From an uncultured Gelidibacter sp. (GTDB lineage Bacteria; Bacteroidota; Bacteroidia; Flavobacteriales; Flavobacteriaceae), in contig NZ_CANMTE010000004.1 of NCBI RefSeq assembly GCF_947500795.1, positions 186,001 through 250,000 on the forward strand: a stretch of DNA of 64,000 nucleotides, read 5' to 3'. Every line of letters starts with the position of its first letter. The stretch's first letter is position 1. Made by a program: the position numbers and the translations under genes. A model generated the notes under the pieces. It worked only from the letters and a program-made list of their open reading frames with translations. It was not told the origin of the DNA and made no database searches. Positions 36,943-50,800 of the stretch are shown piece by piece.

Positions 36943-38682
36943 ATGTTTGAAATTTCGCAATTAAAAGAAAAGAAGCTTTCTGATTTACAAGAGATAGCTC
37001 AAAAGCTTAATGTACCCAAATACCGTACGCTCAAAAAACTAGATTTAGTATATCAAATTTTAGATGTACAAGCTGCCAATCCGGATGTAGTGAAATCAGA
37101 AATCGCAACACCTACAGAGGTTAAGGACGAAACTCCAAAGCCATCAAAACCACCTCTTAAGAAAAAAAGAGAGCGTGTTGAGAAAAAACCAGCATCAGAA
37201 CAAGCACAACAAAAAATGGAGCTTGCTGAGGTTAAGTCTGAAGATAAAAAGCCAGAAGCTAAACCAACAGAACAAAATAAACCTGAACGTAAAGCTCCAA
37301 TAGCAGCGTCTAATGACGCAACTAAAAAAGATGCTCCTGCCCCTAAAAAGGTTGAGCACCGAGAGAAAAAACAACATACCCCAAAAGAAAAGGACACTAA
37401 TAAACCTCAGCCTAAAGACAACAGGCAACAGCGTTCTAGTGACACTAATGGGAATAAATCCAGTGCAAGAGATAATAATAATCGTGACAACAGTAGTCAT
37501 GCACATTCAAAAGTAAATAACGGAAATAAGGATACCCGAAACCGTTACAGAGAGCCAGATTTCGAATTCGATGCCATCATTGAAAGTGAAGGTGTATTAG
37601 ACATCATGCAAGATGGCTATGGATTTTTACGCTCTTCAGATTACAACTACCTTTCCTCCCCTGACGATATTTACGTATCGCAATCACAAATCAGATTGTT
37701 TGGTTTAAAAACCGGAGATACCGTTCTAGGTCATGTGAGACCTCCAAAAGAAGGTGAGAAATATTTCCCTTTAATTAAAGTGAGTAGAATTAACGGTCAA
37801 AAACCGGAAGTTGTTAGAGATCGCGTATCATTTGAACATTTAACACCATTATTCCCTCAAGAAAAATTTAATCTTGCGGAAAGACAAAGTACTATTTCTA
37901 CCAGAATTATGGATTTGTTCTCTCCTATTGGAAAAGGACAACGTGGTATGATCGTATCACAACCAAAAACAGGTAAAACAATGCTTTTAAAGGATGTTGC
38001 GAATGCAATTGCAGCCAACCATCCTGAAGTTTATCAAATGATTTTATTGATTGATGAACGTCCTGAAGAGGTAACAGACATGCAACGTAATGTACGTGGC
38101 GAAGTGATTGCTTCTACATTTGATAAAGAAGCACATGAGCACGTTAAAATTGCCAATATCGTCTTAGAAAAAGCAAAACGTTTGGTAGAATGTGGACATG
38201 ATGTGGTGATCCTATTGGATTCAATCACTCGTTTGGCAAGAGCCTACAATACGGTTCAACCTGCGTCTGGAAAAATATTAAGTGGTGGTGTTGATGCTAA
38301 CGCGTTACACAAACCAAAACGTTTCTTTGGTGCCGCACGTAATATCGAAAATGGTGGATCATTGACGATTATTGCAACTGCATTAACTGAAACAGGTTCT
38401 AAAATGGACGAAGTGATCTTTGAGGAATTTAAAGGAACTGGTAACATGGAATTACAATTGGATAGAAAAATATCTAACCGTCGTATTTTCCCTGCTATCG
38501 ACTTAACATCTTCAAGCACTCGTAGAGATGACTTATTGTTGGATGAGAACACGATTCAAAGAATGTGGGTGATGCGTAAGTACCTTGCAGACATGAACCC
38601 TGTAGAAGCTATGGAATTCATCAACGACAGATTCAAAAAGACAAGAAACAATGAAGAGTTCTTATTATCTATGAACGGATAG
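36943..38682 (+). CDS. rho: Transcription termination factor Rho
   Basis: A 579-residue hexameric RNA helicase. A Rho_N helix-extended-loop-helix domain (about 1-45) is followed by about 160 residues of low-complexity K/E/P/N-rich sequence, a Bacteroidota-type insertion. Then come the RNA-binding OB domain (about 207-285, [20 protein letters not shown]) and the ATPase with P-loop [36 protein letters not shown] and [20 protein letters not shown]. The upstream leader is about 200 bases. An internal fragment of the gene is found again as a pseudogene at 51630. Confidence 0.97.
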   Translation: MFEISQLKEKKLSDLQEIAQKLNVPKYRTLKKLDLVYQILDVQAANPDVVKSEIATPTEVKDETPKPSKPPLKKKRERVEKKPASEQAQQKMELAEVKSEDKKPEAKPTEQNKPERKAPIAASNDATKKDAPAPKKVEHREKKQHTPKEKDTNKPQPKDNRQQRSSDTNGNKSSARDNNNRDNSSHAHSKVNNGNKDTRNRYREPDFEFDAIIESEGVLDIMQDGYGFLRSSDYNYLSSPDDIYVSQSQIRLFGLKTGDTVLGHVRPPKEGEKYFPLIKVSRINGQKPEVVRDRVSFEHLTPLFPQEKFNLAERQSTISTRIMDLFSPIGKGQRGMIVSQPKTGKTMLLKDVANAIAANHPEVYQMILLIDERPEEVTDMQRNVRGEVIASTFDKEAHEHVKIANIVLEKAKRLVECGHDVVILLDSITRLARAYNTVQPASGKILSGGVDANALHKPKRFFGAARNIENGGSLTIIATALTETGSKMDEVIFEEFKGTGNMELQLDRKISNRRIFPAIDLTSSSTRRDDLLLDENTIQRMWVMRKYLADMNPVEAMEFINDRFKKTRNNEEFLLSMNG

Positions 38683-38705
38683 GTAACACTTTATCCTAGT
38701 TATAT

Positions 38706-38741
38706 AAAAGCCCCATATCCGATGATTAGGGCTTTTTTTTT
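38706..38741 (+). terminator. Intrinsic terminator of rho
   Basis: AAAAGCCC and GGGCTTTT pair around a 15-base loop, followed by eight T residues. Confidence 0.8.
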
Positions 38742-38787
38742 ATACCAATTCTTTTAATTTTAGAAAACACGTATTATTACCAATAGC

Positions 38788-38825
38788 AAAAGGGAGCGGC
38801 AATTAAATTGCTGCTCCCTTTTTAT
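38788..38825. terminator. Terminator hairpin between rho and the giant gene
   Basis: AAAAGGGAGC(G)GCAATT and AATTGC(T)GCTCCCTTTTT pair with one mismatch. On the minus strand it lies 21 bases past the giant gene stop. Confidence 0.75.
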
Positions 38826-38845
38826 TTTAGAAATTAGTAGAGGTG

Positions 38846-41800
38846 TTAATTCTTAACGACCATCCCCACAGTAATGACTTGACTGTTTTCCATGTACAAG
38901 GTCAGATAATATACACCTTCCTGTAAATTGCCAATAGGAACTGCATAGTAGCCATCAACAATTTGCGGATTTTGAATATTTCCGATAAATCTTCCCGCAG
39001 CATCATGAAGGTTAATTTCATTTACAACATCCTTACTCGTAGCATTTAGCACATATACTTTAGCAGTGCCCTTAGCTGGGTTTGGAGAGATTAGCGTCTT
39101 GATTTTCTTTCCTTTTTCGTTTACAGTAATTATAATAAATGCTGTATTCGTAAGTGTACCATCGGAAACGGTAAGTTCTACTTTATAAATTCCTGGTGTC
39201 GTGAACACATGTTTTGGATTCATGTTCGTACTCGTAGCCCCATCTTTAAAGTCCCAGAAATAACTCACAATTCCCTTATCATCAGTAGAATTACTTCCTG
39301 TAAAATTCACTTTAAATGGTGCAGTTCCCAAGATTTCGTCAGCTGAAATGACAGCGACTGGCGCCTGATTGACTGCAGCTGGACTTATGTTCCAGGTAAA
39401 CGTAACTGAAGTAGATTCAGAAGGCGTACCATTATCCGTTACTTTAATAACTGTCGCATAAGGACTGTTGGCTGAAGCGCCCGTAGCAATCGTACCACTG
39501 ATAAGTCCAGTAGCCGTATTTATGGATAGACCACCCGGAAGTCCCGAAGCGGAATAATTAATATCATCTCCATCAGGATCCGTAGCAGTGATCTGTAATG
39601 TAATCACGTCGCCGTCCTTACCATTCTGAACTCCTGGATTGGTAACAACAGGGGCCCCATTGACCGCAGCAACTGATACATTCCAAGTAAAGGTGATTGT
39701 CGCAGATTCAGAAGGTGTGCCGTCATCTGTTACCGTAACCTCAACTGTATATGGACTGTTTGTAGAAGCGCTCGTTGAAATTATGCCACTGATGATTCCA
39801 GTAGCAGAATCTATGGACAATCCGTTTGGAAGTCCCGAAGCGGAATATGTAAGTCCATCACCATCAGGATCCGTTGCAGTTATCTGCAATGTAACCACAT
39901 CGCCCTCTGTACTATTCTGTACGCCTGGATTAGTCAGTACAGGTGCAACATTTACCGCAGTAGCTGACACGTTCCAAGTAAAGGTGATTGTAGCAGACTC
40001 AGAAGGTGTACCATTATCTGTTACCGTAACCTCAACAGTAAATGGACTGTTGGTTGAACTGCCAGAAGCAATCGTTCCACTGATAAGCCCTGTAGGCGTA
40101 TCTATGGACAATCCGTTGGGAAGTCCCGAAGCGGAATAAGTAATGTCATCTCCATCAGGATCCGTAGCACTGATTTGCAAACTGATCACATTTCCTTCAG
40201 CACTATTCTGCACTCCCGGATTAGTAACCACAGGTGCTCCGTTGACCGCAGTAGCTGATACGTTCCAAGTAAATGTAATTGTGGCAGACTCAGAAGGTGT
40301 GCCGTCATCCGTTACCGTAACCTCAACAGTATAAGGACTGTTTGTAGAAGCGCCCGTTGAAATCGTGCCACTGATAATTCCAGTAGAAGTATCTATCGAC
40401 AATCCGTTTGGAAGTCCAGAAGCGGAATATGTTAGTCCGTCCTCGTCAGGATCAGTAGCAGTGATCTGTAATGTAACCACATCGCCTTCAGCACTATTCT
40501 GTACTCCTGGATTGGTAACAACAGGGGCCCCATTGACCGCAGCAGCTGATACATTCCAAGTAAAGGTGATTGTGGCAGACTCAGAAGGTGTGCCGTCATC
40601 TGTTACCGTAACCTCAACAGTATAAGGACTGTTTGTAGAAGCGCCCGTTGAAATCGTGCCACTGATAAGTCCAGTAGTCGTATCTATCGACAATCCGTTT
40701 GGAAGTCCAGAAGCGGAATATGTCAATCCATCACCATCTGGGTCGGTAGCACTGATCTGCAAACTGATCACATCGCCTTCAGTACCATTCTGTACCCCTG
40801 GATTGGTTACTACAGGTGCACTATTAACCGCTGTAGCTGATACGTTCCAAGTAAAGGTGATTGTGGCAGACTCAGAAGGCGTGCCGTCATCCGCTACCGT
40901 AACCTCAACGGTATATGGACTGTTGGTTGAACTGCCAGAAGCAATCGTTCCACTGATAAGTCCAGTAGTCGTATCTATGGACAATCCGTTTGGAAGTCCA
41001 GAAGCGGAATATGTTAGTCCGTCCTCGTCAGGATCAGTAGCAGTGATCTGTAATGTAACCACATCGCCTTCAGCACTATTCTGCACGCCTGGATGGGTAA
41101 CCACAGGTACCCCGTTGACCGCAGCAGCTGATACGTTCCAAGTAAAGGTGATTGTAGCAGATTCAGAAGGTGTGCCGTCATCCGTTACCGTAACCTCAAC
41201 AGTATAAGGACTGTTTGTAGCAGCGCCCGTTGAAATCGTGCCACTGATAAGTCCAGTAGCAGAATCTATCGATAGTCCGTTTGGAAGTCCAGAAGCGGAA
41301 TATGCTAATCCATCACCATCTGGGTCCGTAGCAGTGATCTGCAAACTGATCATATCGTCTTCAGCACTATTCTGCACGCCTGGATTGGTAACCACAGGTG
41401 CACCATTTACCGCGGTAGCTGATACGTTCCATGTAAAGGTAATTGTGGCAGACTCAGAAGGCGTGCCATCATCTGTAACCGTAACCTCAACGGTATATGG
41501 ACTGTTTGTAGAAGCGCCCGTTGAAATCGTGCCACTGATAAGCCCTGTAGTCGTATCCATCGACAATCCGTTTGGAAGTCCAGAAGCGGAATATTTAAGT
41601 CCGTCTCCATCAGGATCCGTAGCAGTGATCTGCAAACTGATCACATCGTCTTCAGCACTATTCTGCACGCCTGGATTGGTAACCACAGGTGCACCATTTA
41701 CCGCGGTAGCTGATACGTTCCATGTAAAGGTAATTGTGGCAGACTCAGAAGGCGTGCCATCATCTGTAACCGTAACCTCAACGGTATATGGACTGTTTGT

Positions 41801-44800
41801 AGAAGCGCCCGTTGAAATCGTGCCACTGATAAGCCCTGTAGTCGTATCCATCGACAATCCGTTTGGAAGTCCAGAAGCGGAATATTTAAGTCCATCACCA
41901 TCTGGGTCGGTAGCACTGATCTGCAAACTGATCACATCGCCTTCAGCACTATTCTGCACGCCTGGATTAGTAACCACAGGTGCACCATTAACAGCCGTAG
42001 CCGATATGTTCCAAGTAAAGGTGATTGTAGCATATTCAGAAGGTGTGCCGTCATCCATTACCGTAACCTCAACAGTATAAGGACTGTCGGTTGAACTGCC
42101 AGAAGCAATCGTTCCACTGATAAGCCCTGTAGTCGTATCTATGGACAATCCGTTTGGAAGTCCAGTAGCGGAATATATAATATCATCTCCATCAGGATCC
42201 GTAGCAGTGATCTGCAAACTGATCACATCGTCTTCAGCACTATTCTGCACGCCTGGATTGGTAACCACAGGTGCCCCGTTGACCGCAGTAGCTGATACGT
42301 TCCATGTAAAGGTAATTGTGGTAGACTCAGAAGGTGTGCCGTCATCCGTTACCGTAATCTCAATGGTATATGGACTGTTGGCTGAAGCGCCAGCAGCGAT
42401 CGTGCCACTGATAAGCCCTGTAGTCGTATCTATGGACAATCCGTTTGGAAGTCCAGAAGCGGCATAAGTTATATCATCTCCATCAGGATCCGTAGCACTG
42501 ATTTGCAAACTGATCACATTTCCTTCAGCACTATTCTGCAATCCCGGATTAGTAACCACAGGTGCTCCGTTGACCGCAGTAGCTGATACGTTCCAAGTAA
42601 AGGTGATTGTGGCAGACTCAGAAGGTGTGCCGTCATCTGTTACCGTAATCTCAACTGTATATGGACTGTTTGTAGAAGCACCCGTAGCAATCGTACCACT
42701 GATAAGTCCAGAAGTCGTATCTATCGACAATCCTATTGGAAGTCCAGAAGCGGAATAAGTAATATTATCTCCATCAGGGTCATTAGCAGTGATCTGTAAG
42801 CTGATCACATCATCTTCAGCACTATTCTGCACTCCCGGATTAGTAACCACAGGTGCACCATTTACCGCTGTAGCTGATACGTTCCAAGTAAAGGTGATTG
42901 TGGCAGACTCAGAAGGTGTGCCGTCATCTGTTACCGTAATCTCAACTGTATATGGACTGTTGGCTGAAGCGCCAGCAGCGATCGTGCCACTGATGATTCC
43001 TGTAGCAGAATCTATCGACAATCCGTTTGGAAGTCCAGAAGCGGAATAAGTTATATCATCTCCATCAGGATCCGTAGCTGTAATCTGCAAACTGATCACA
43101 TCATCTTCAGCACTATTCTGCACTCCCGGATTTGTAACTGCCGGAGGCATATTATTAGGATTTGGAACTACGATAATTGTAACTTCATCTGAACTAGAAT
43201 CATTTTCATCATCGGTTACCGTAAGATTAAACACATAAGTACCTGGGATTAAATCGTTGGCCGTTAAATTTGGAGTATCAGCTCCAACCAAAGTGGCTGT
43301 ACTTGGACCACTAATTTGAGTCCATAAGAACGTCACCTCGCCACCATCCGGATCACTTCCCTCTCCATTTAGAGTTATCGAATTTTCAGGTGAGGTTATG
43401 CTTTGATCTACTCCTGCATTAACAATTGGTGGCCGTGATTGCACAATTTCCAAACCAGAAATTTTAGGATATTCTTTCACTGGAATCAAAGTTACCGTAA
43501 GAGCCCCATCAGTCACCGCTATGTTTTTGAATGTTTCCACCACAGCCGTAGCCGCACCACCTGCTGCAATAACAATATCATAATTTTCGATGCGCTTGGT
43601 TCCGTTTTCTATATCAATGGTAAACACCCTAGACCCCACACCTCCAGCTGACGCTGGTTCAGCAACATTATAGAATATTTCCGCAAAGTGTAAGCTGAGA
43701 TTATGTAAACCATTTTCTACTGGAATTTCATAGGTAAGACCTGTTGGATCAGTAGTAAATCGTTCCGTTTGATACAACGCATCATTTTCCGTATTCGCTA
43801 TAGGTGTTATATTCTCATATTCGGCACCACCAGAGTAATATTGATCAGCATCCCATTGCACCCCATTAAAATTCAAAGCAGGGCCTCCGGAATTTATTCG
43901 AACTGCTAACACATCGCTAGTAACCGTAAGAACCATCTCATCATAAGCGGAATCATTATCGTCATCAGTAGCCGTTAATCTGAATATATAGGTACCTTCG
44001 ACCAAATCAGAAACAGACAGATTATCTGTTGTCTCATTATTTAATACTGCGGTGTTTGGACCACTAATTTGAGTCCACAGATAGCTACTTATAAATCCAC
44101 CATCAGGATCATAAGCTGATCCGTCCAATACCATTGAATTGTTAGGCAATGAAATAGTTCTATTGCCTCCAGCATCAACAATTGGAGGTAAAGAATTACT
44201 TCCAGTGAGTAAAACTTCTATGCCTGAAACTTTTGGAAAATTCACGACTCCTGTGAATGTTATTGTCAAATCTCCGTCATCTACTATAATACCCGTAAAA
44301 TGTTCAATTACTGCAGTTGCACTTCCTCCAGCCGCAACAACTATATCATAATTAGTCAGTTGCTTTTGACCATCTTCTATGGACACATTAAATACACGCG
44401 AACCTTCTCCCCCAGAGGAACCAGCACCTAATACGCCAAAATAAATCTCAGCAAAATGGAGATTAAGATCATATGTTCCTGATTCAACAGGAATATTATA
44501 AACCATCGTTCCTGAGGTTGAATATCGTTCTGTTTGGTATAATTCATCATTGGCAGTGTTCGCGATTTTAATGACATTGGTTGATGAATCTCCTTCACTG
44601 AAAAACTGATCTTCTGACCATTCGAGATCTCTAAATATAAATTCAGGACCTCCAGAATTAATCCTTATAGCCAACACCTCTGCTAGAACGCTAACTGTAA
44701 CTTCGTCAAAAGCTGAATCATTCTCGTCGTCAATAGCCGTTAATCTAAAAGTATAATCTCCTTCAACAAGATCGCTAACAGTTAGCTCTGCTGTGGTATT

Positions 44801-47800
44801 TCCGTTGAAAGTAGCAGTATTCGGCCCACTGATTTGAGTCCATTCATAACTACTCATAATACCACCATCCGGGTCATAGGCAGATCCGTCCAGTACAACC
44901 AAATTAGTTGGCAGTGTTATTACTTTATCCTCGCCTGCATCAACAATTGGAGGCAATGAACCACTACCACTAACAAACACTTCAATTCCTGATACTTTTG
45001 GTGACTCCGTAATGGATGTAAAAGTTATTGTTAAACTTCCATCCTCTACTATAATATCTTTAAAGTTTTCAATAACGGCAGTTGCACTTCCTCCTGCGGC
45101 AACAACAATATCATAGTTGCTGAGTTGGTGCTGTCCGTTTTCAATACTCACATTAAAAATTCTCGAACCTGCACCTCCGTCTGCGCCGTCACCTGGTACG
45201 CCAAAATATATCTCAGCAAAGTGCAAGTTCAAATCGTAAGTGCCTGATGGCACCGGAATATCGTAAACCAATGTTCCTGAGGAAGAATATCTTTCTGTTT
45301 GATAAAGTTGATCATTTCCAGTATTTGCTATGTCGATATCGTTTGAATAGAAATCGCCACCATTGTAATATTGATCTTGTGACCAATCTATTGTTTCATA
45401 AGTATAATCAGGACCACCCGCATTAATTCTAATTGCCGGCATTTGTGGCAATACGCTGACTGTAACTTCATCAAAAGCAGAAGCATCTTCATCATCAGTG
45501 ACAGTTAGCTTGAACACATAATCGCCTTCAATTAAATCACTGGCAATAAGTTCGGCCGTAGTATTACCACTTAATGTTGCTGTATTTGGTCCGCTAGTTT
45601 GCGTCCATAAGTAAGTGACCTCACCACCATCAGGATCACTTCCAGTTCCGGTCAATACAACATTATTTGTAGGTAAATATACTTCCTGATCTTCTCCTGC
45701 ATCAACAATTGGGGATAAGGAACCACTACCACTCACAAATACTTCAATTCCTGATACTTTTGGTGACTCCGTAATGGATGTAAAAGTTATTGTTAAACTT
45801 CCATCCTCTACTAAAATATTTTTAAAGTTTTCAATAACGGCGGTCGCACTACCTCCTGCGGCAACTACAATATCATAGTTACTGAGTTGATGCTGTCCGT
45901 TTTCTATGCTCACATTAAAAACTCTTGAACCTGCACCACCTTCTGATCCCGAATCTGGGACTCCAAAGTAGATCTCTGCGAAATGAAGATTTAAATCGTA
46001 CGTTCCAGATGGAACTGGAATATCATATACCAAAGTCCCTGAGGAAGAATATCTTTCCGTTTGGTAGAGCTGATCGTTTGTTGTATTTGCTATTTCAATA
46101 GGGTTTGAATAGGAATCTCCACCACTAAAATATTGATCTTGAGACCAATCAACAGTATTAAAAGTAAAGTCTGGACCTCCGGAATTTATACGGATTGCCG
46201 CCATTTCTCCCAATACACTTACTGTAACTTCATCAAAAGCTGTAGCGCCTTCATCATCGGTAACAGTCAACCTAAACACATAGTCGCCTTCAATTAAGTT
46301 ACTCACTGTCAAATCAGCTGTAGTATCCCCACTTAAGGTAGAAGTATTAGGCCCGCTAATCTGCGACCACATATAGGAAACCGCACCGCCATCAGGATCA
46401 CTTCCACTACCATTCATTACAACGCTATTTGTTGGTAATATTAAATCTTGATCTTCACCAGCATTAGCTATTGGATCTGTTTTCAATATAATTGAAGTAT
46501 TCTCGTAAATGCGTGGTATTTTATCATTAATCCATCCATTGGAAATAACATCCAAATCGCCATCATTATCTATATCTGTTACAATAGCGCCATCATGGTG
46601 TTCTAAATTAAGGCCACCGTCGTCCAATATATGGGTTATCCAAGTCCCGGAATTACAAAGATCATTCTCAAAGGCAATAAGACGTTTACCACCAAGCCAT
46701 TCACCCACAACAATATCCATATCGCCGTCAAAATCAATATCAATAGCAAACACACTAAGACTACCAGTCACATTATCGCTCAATGTATGTTTTATCCATG
46801 GTTGCGTAGGATCTTCAGGCGCCTCGAACCAAGCAAATTCGTTAGATCCCTGTCCACCTCCTAATCCTAATTGACCTACAACGCCATCCAATCTTCCATC
46901 ACCATTAAAGTCTGCCAGTTGTACTCTATCTGTAGTTGTGGCATACGAAATTCCTGTTGAGAAACTAGTCCAACTACCATTACCTTCATTTCTCAACCAA
47001 TTAATTCCTTGGAAAAGATCTAAATCGCCGTCCCCATCTATGTCTCCTGCCTTGATACCTTCACCTGAAGAATTTCCACTGATATTTACCAAACTCCAAG
47101 TTCCCGTAGTTGGATCTGAAGAAGGGGTGAGCATTTGTACTGGCGAACCTGTACTTTCTGCACCATTCCAATTAATTGCCATTTGATATGGACTTCCCAG
47201 ACCAAAGTTCCCACCAGCGATTCCTGCCAGGAAAGGTTCACTGTAATTAGTAGTTCCAGCTGGTATATTATTATATACGGTAAAATTACCCGAGCCATCA
47301 TTCTTCGCCCACAACAATTGAGCACTTTTATATTCATTTCCTGTAGGACCAATCTGCGTTCCCAAAAGATCAACATGGCCATCGCCATCAAAGTCGTACA
47401 TATGCACCACGTTGCCAAATCCACCACCAATGGTGTTTTTCACCCAGTTACCTGAAGCAGAACCTGGATTTTTATACCACCAACCTCCTGTAACAATGTC
47501 TTTAAGACCATCGCCATCTACATCATAATAAGGAAGGGTATAGACGGCGGTATAAGGGTTTTCTTCCAATTGATGCACCACCCAAGAGTCAGGAAAGGTC
47601 GTCGAATTACAAGTGGCTTGATCTGTAACAGCAACCATAATTTCGTCAAAAACGCCTGTTGGAACATGTGTCGCATCATAGAGTTCCAATCGAATAATAT
47701 GACTACCTATACTTAGACCTTCAATTGTAAGAGGATCATAACTATAATGAGGTCCGATCAGCTCACCATCAATTGAATAATGCATATGAGTATCACCTTC

Positions 47801-50800
47801 GGCAATTACCCAATTATTGACACTAAAATTAATGTCAAAGGTCTGGTTAACATTTGCCCCGTTTTCAGGGTTTAAAATGGTGATTTTAGGTTCAAGATTA
47901 AATGTATCAGGCGATAAAATTTCTAATGCCGATAGTTTTGCACTATTTGTTATGCCTTCAAACTGTATGTTTACAAATCCGTCTGTTACAGAGACATTAT
48001 TAAATTCTTTAACTAATGCAGTTGCAGGATTAGTTTCTGAAAGGATATCAAAATTATCCAACACCGTTATACCCTCAATTTTTACGTTAAAGACACGTGA
48101 ACCTGGGCCTCCACCAGTTTCAACTCCGAAATAAAGTTCGGCAAAATGGAGTCGTATATCATACGCACCGGCTGCAGGCACAGGTACGGTATAGGTAAAG
48201 TTGCCATAGCGTTCTGTTTTATATAATGCATCATCCGTCGTTCCCGCAATCGGGGTCTCATTGCTATAAAGAGTCCCTCCAATAAAATTTTCGTCTGCAA
48301 TAAAATTCTCTGAGTTATGAATCACATCTGGACCTCCAGCATTGATTCTAATTGAACTAATGGTAGAAAAAGAATAACTATCTGTTACTATTGGCATACC
48401 AGATATGTTTTTCACATTCTGAATCTGAAGGTTATATACTATATCTGAACTTAAAGTAGACACCTCTAATAAAACCGTGCGTCCGTCTGATTGCAGTACA
48501 GCCGAGGTAATGGTTACTCCATTATCAAGTGCATAATTGGTTAGCTCTTCTGCCGAAGATTTAGTCACGTATTCAGAAAAAACAACTTTCACTTGAGAAT
48601 TGCCAATTGGCGCAACACTCCCCACTAACGGAGGAGAATTATCAAGGGATGCCCCTGCTCCTAAAAATTCGACATAATTTAAGTTGAATTTTTGATTAGG
48701 ATTTGTGAATTTAAAAACAAAGAAAATATCATTTTTACCCCCCGGATCAGAAAACGTGGTTTCAACTGCAGTCCAAGAGTTTACACTACCCGTACCCAGT
48801 ACGGTAGTAGTGGCCACTAAGGGTCCACTTGGACTACCTGTCCTAAGTTCAATTGTACCACCACCAACAGCAGCGGCCACCTTATACTTTACGGCGTTTA
48901 TGTTTACAAGGTTTCTTCCAGAAAACGAAATATACCCATTATTACTTACCTCAATAGCCTTAAATCCGCCTTCCAACGGATCAGTATTCGGGATTATAGT
49001 CGTCCCACTTTGAGTGTCAAAAAACTCGGCCTCTTTTCGTTTGGGATGCAGCTTAATTTGATCAAAAGCGGTTAATCCTCCAGCATCTGTATAATTGGCA
49101 TTTAAGACGAAAAATATATTCATATCGCCATCAGCACCATGCGAATTCCCATCATCCAACCTAATTGATTGAGGACAACCATTTAGAGTATTATCATCAT
49201 GAAAATGATTAAGATGCCCTAAAGATGGTACTAAATTGACATCAGTACAATCAATATCGCCATCTTCCTCATCAGAAACTAATAAATTGACATTAATATC
49301 ATCCTGCCAATTCATTAGTCCACCGTCAGGGGGTGAGATAAAATTAAATGATGCAGCATTATTTCCAGCATGAATTGTTATATTATTGACACCAATGCCC
49401 CCGTTACCATCGCTAACCTGTAATCGGACATTGTATGTACCAGCAACAGTATAGGTGTGTGATGGATTCGGGTCAGTATAATCAACTATTCCATTTCCAT
49501 CCACATCCCATTCATAAGTCAATGATAAATCTCCATTAGGATCAGAGGTACCAGCACTCGAAAAATTAACAACTAATGGCAAACTTCCGTTATCAGGAGT
49601 TGCTGAGATTTTTACGTTAGGTGGTGCATTGGTAGTAATCCCCGTGTAATCGACTCTAATCAATCTTCCTGTTCCAACATTTTGTGGGCAACAGCCGGTT
49701 CCATAAGCCAAGATGTACATTTTACCATCTGGACCAATGGACATATCTATAAAACCATTAAAAGTGTTGGAACTTCCAGGAAATACCCCAGGAGCAAATC
49801 GTTTATTAGAAATAACATTTCCTTGCGCATCCATTTTAACTGCCCATATTCTACTCGTATTAAAATCATAATAGAAAAAAGCGCCGTCAAACTCTATTGG
49901 AAGCCTTTGTTGGTCCGTCAGGTTATTATTATAATAGTATATAGGGCCAGCAAAATAGCTCATATGTGCAAAATCAATCCAAGCAGGTATGGCTTCAGGT
50001 AAAGTAGTAGCACCCGTGTTCCATGTTGAAGTATTTTGTGGCGCAGAGGGATCATTATAATATGGTGATGGACTTCTGTAAGGTATTTCGTAGGCATCGT
50101 TATTTACCCCAGAAAAATATGGCCATCCATAATTTCCAGAAGATTTAGTTAAATTCATTTCATCTAATCCTGCAGGACCTAGTTGATTTTGCTCATCAGC
50201 ATCCGGCCCTACTTCTCCCCAAAACAGCCAATCCGTATTATTTTTATCAACAAAAATTCTATACGGGTTTCTTGCGCCCATAACATAAATTTCTGGCCTG
50301 CTCAAAGGTGTGCCTATAGGAAAAAGATTATTTTCTGGAATTGTGTATGTACCATCAGGTTGTGGCGTAATTCTTAATATTTTACCTCTAAGATCATTGG
50401 TGTTGGAGGAGGATTTCTCAGCGCTAAAATCAGGGTTAGTTTCATTCCAGGCAGCATATAGATTATCATAGCCCGAGTTATCACCAGTAGCGATATAAAG
50501 ATTCCCTTTAGAATCAAAATCCATGCCGCCACCTGAATGAAATTTTGCTGTACGGGATGTGGTCCATTCAAGCAATATTTTTTCCGAACTTACATTCAAG
50601 TAATCTCCGTTCATCTCAAATCGAGAGACGCGATTCACACTCTTATTAGCAGGCGAATAGGTTAAATAAATAAAATTATTTGTCAAGAAGTTAGGATCAA
50701 ACGCAATCCCAAGCAATCCATCTTCAAGCTCATGGAACACTGATAAAGAGCCTGCTGACACAGAGGTTTGGCTATCCGTTTTATAAATAATTACCTCTCC

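Noticed and set aside
39639-43049. Long plus-strand reading frames (up to about 280 codons) across the giant gene repeats
   Set aside because: They are antisense to the Ig-like repeats and recur with the 291-base period; no start context, signal or family, so they are shadows of the minus-strand gene.
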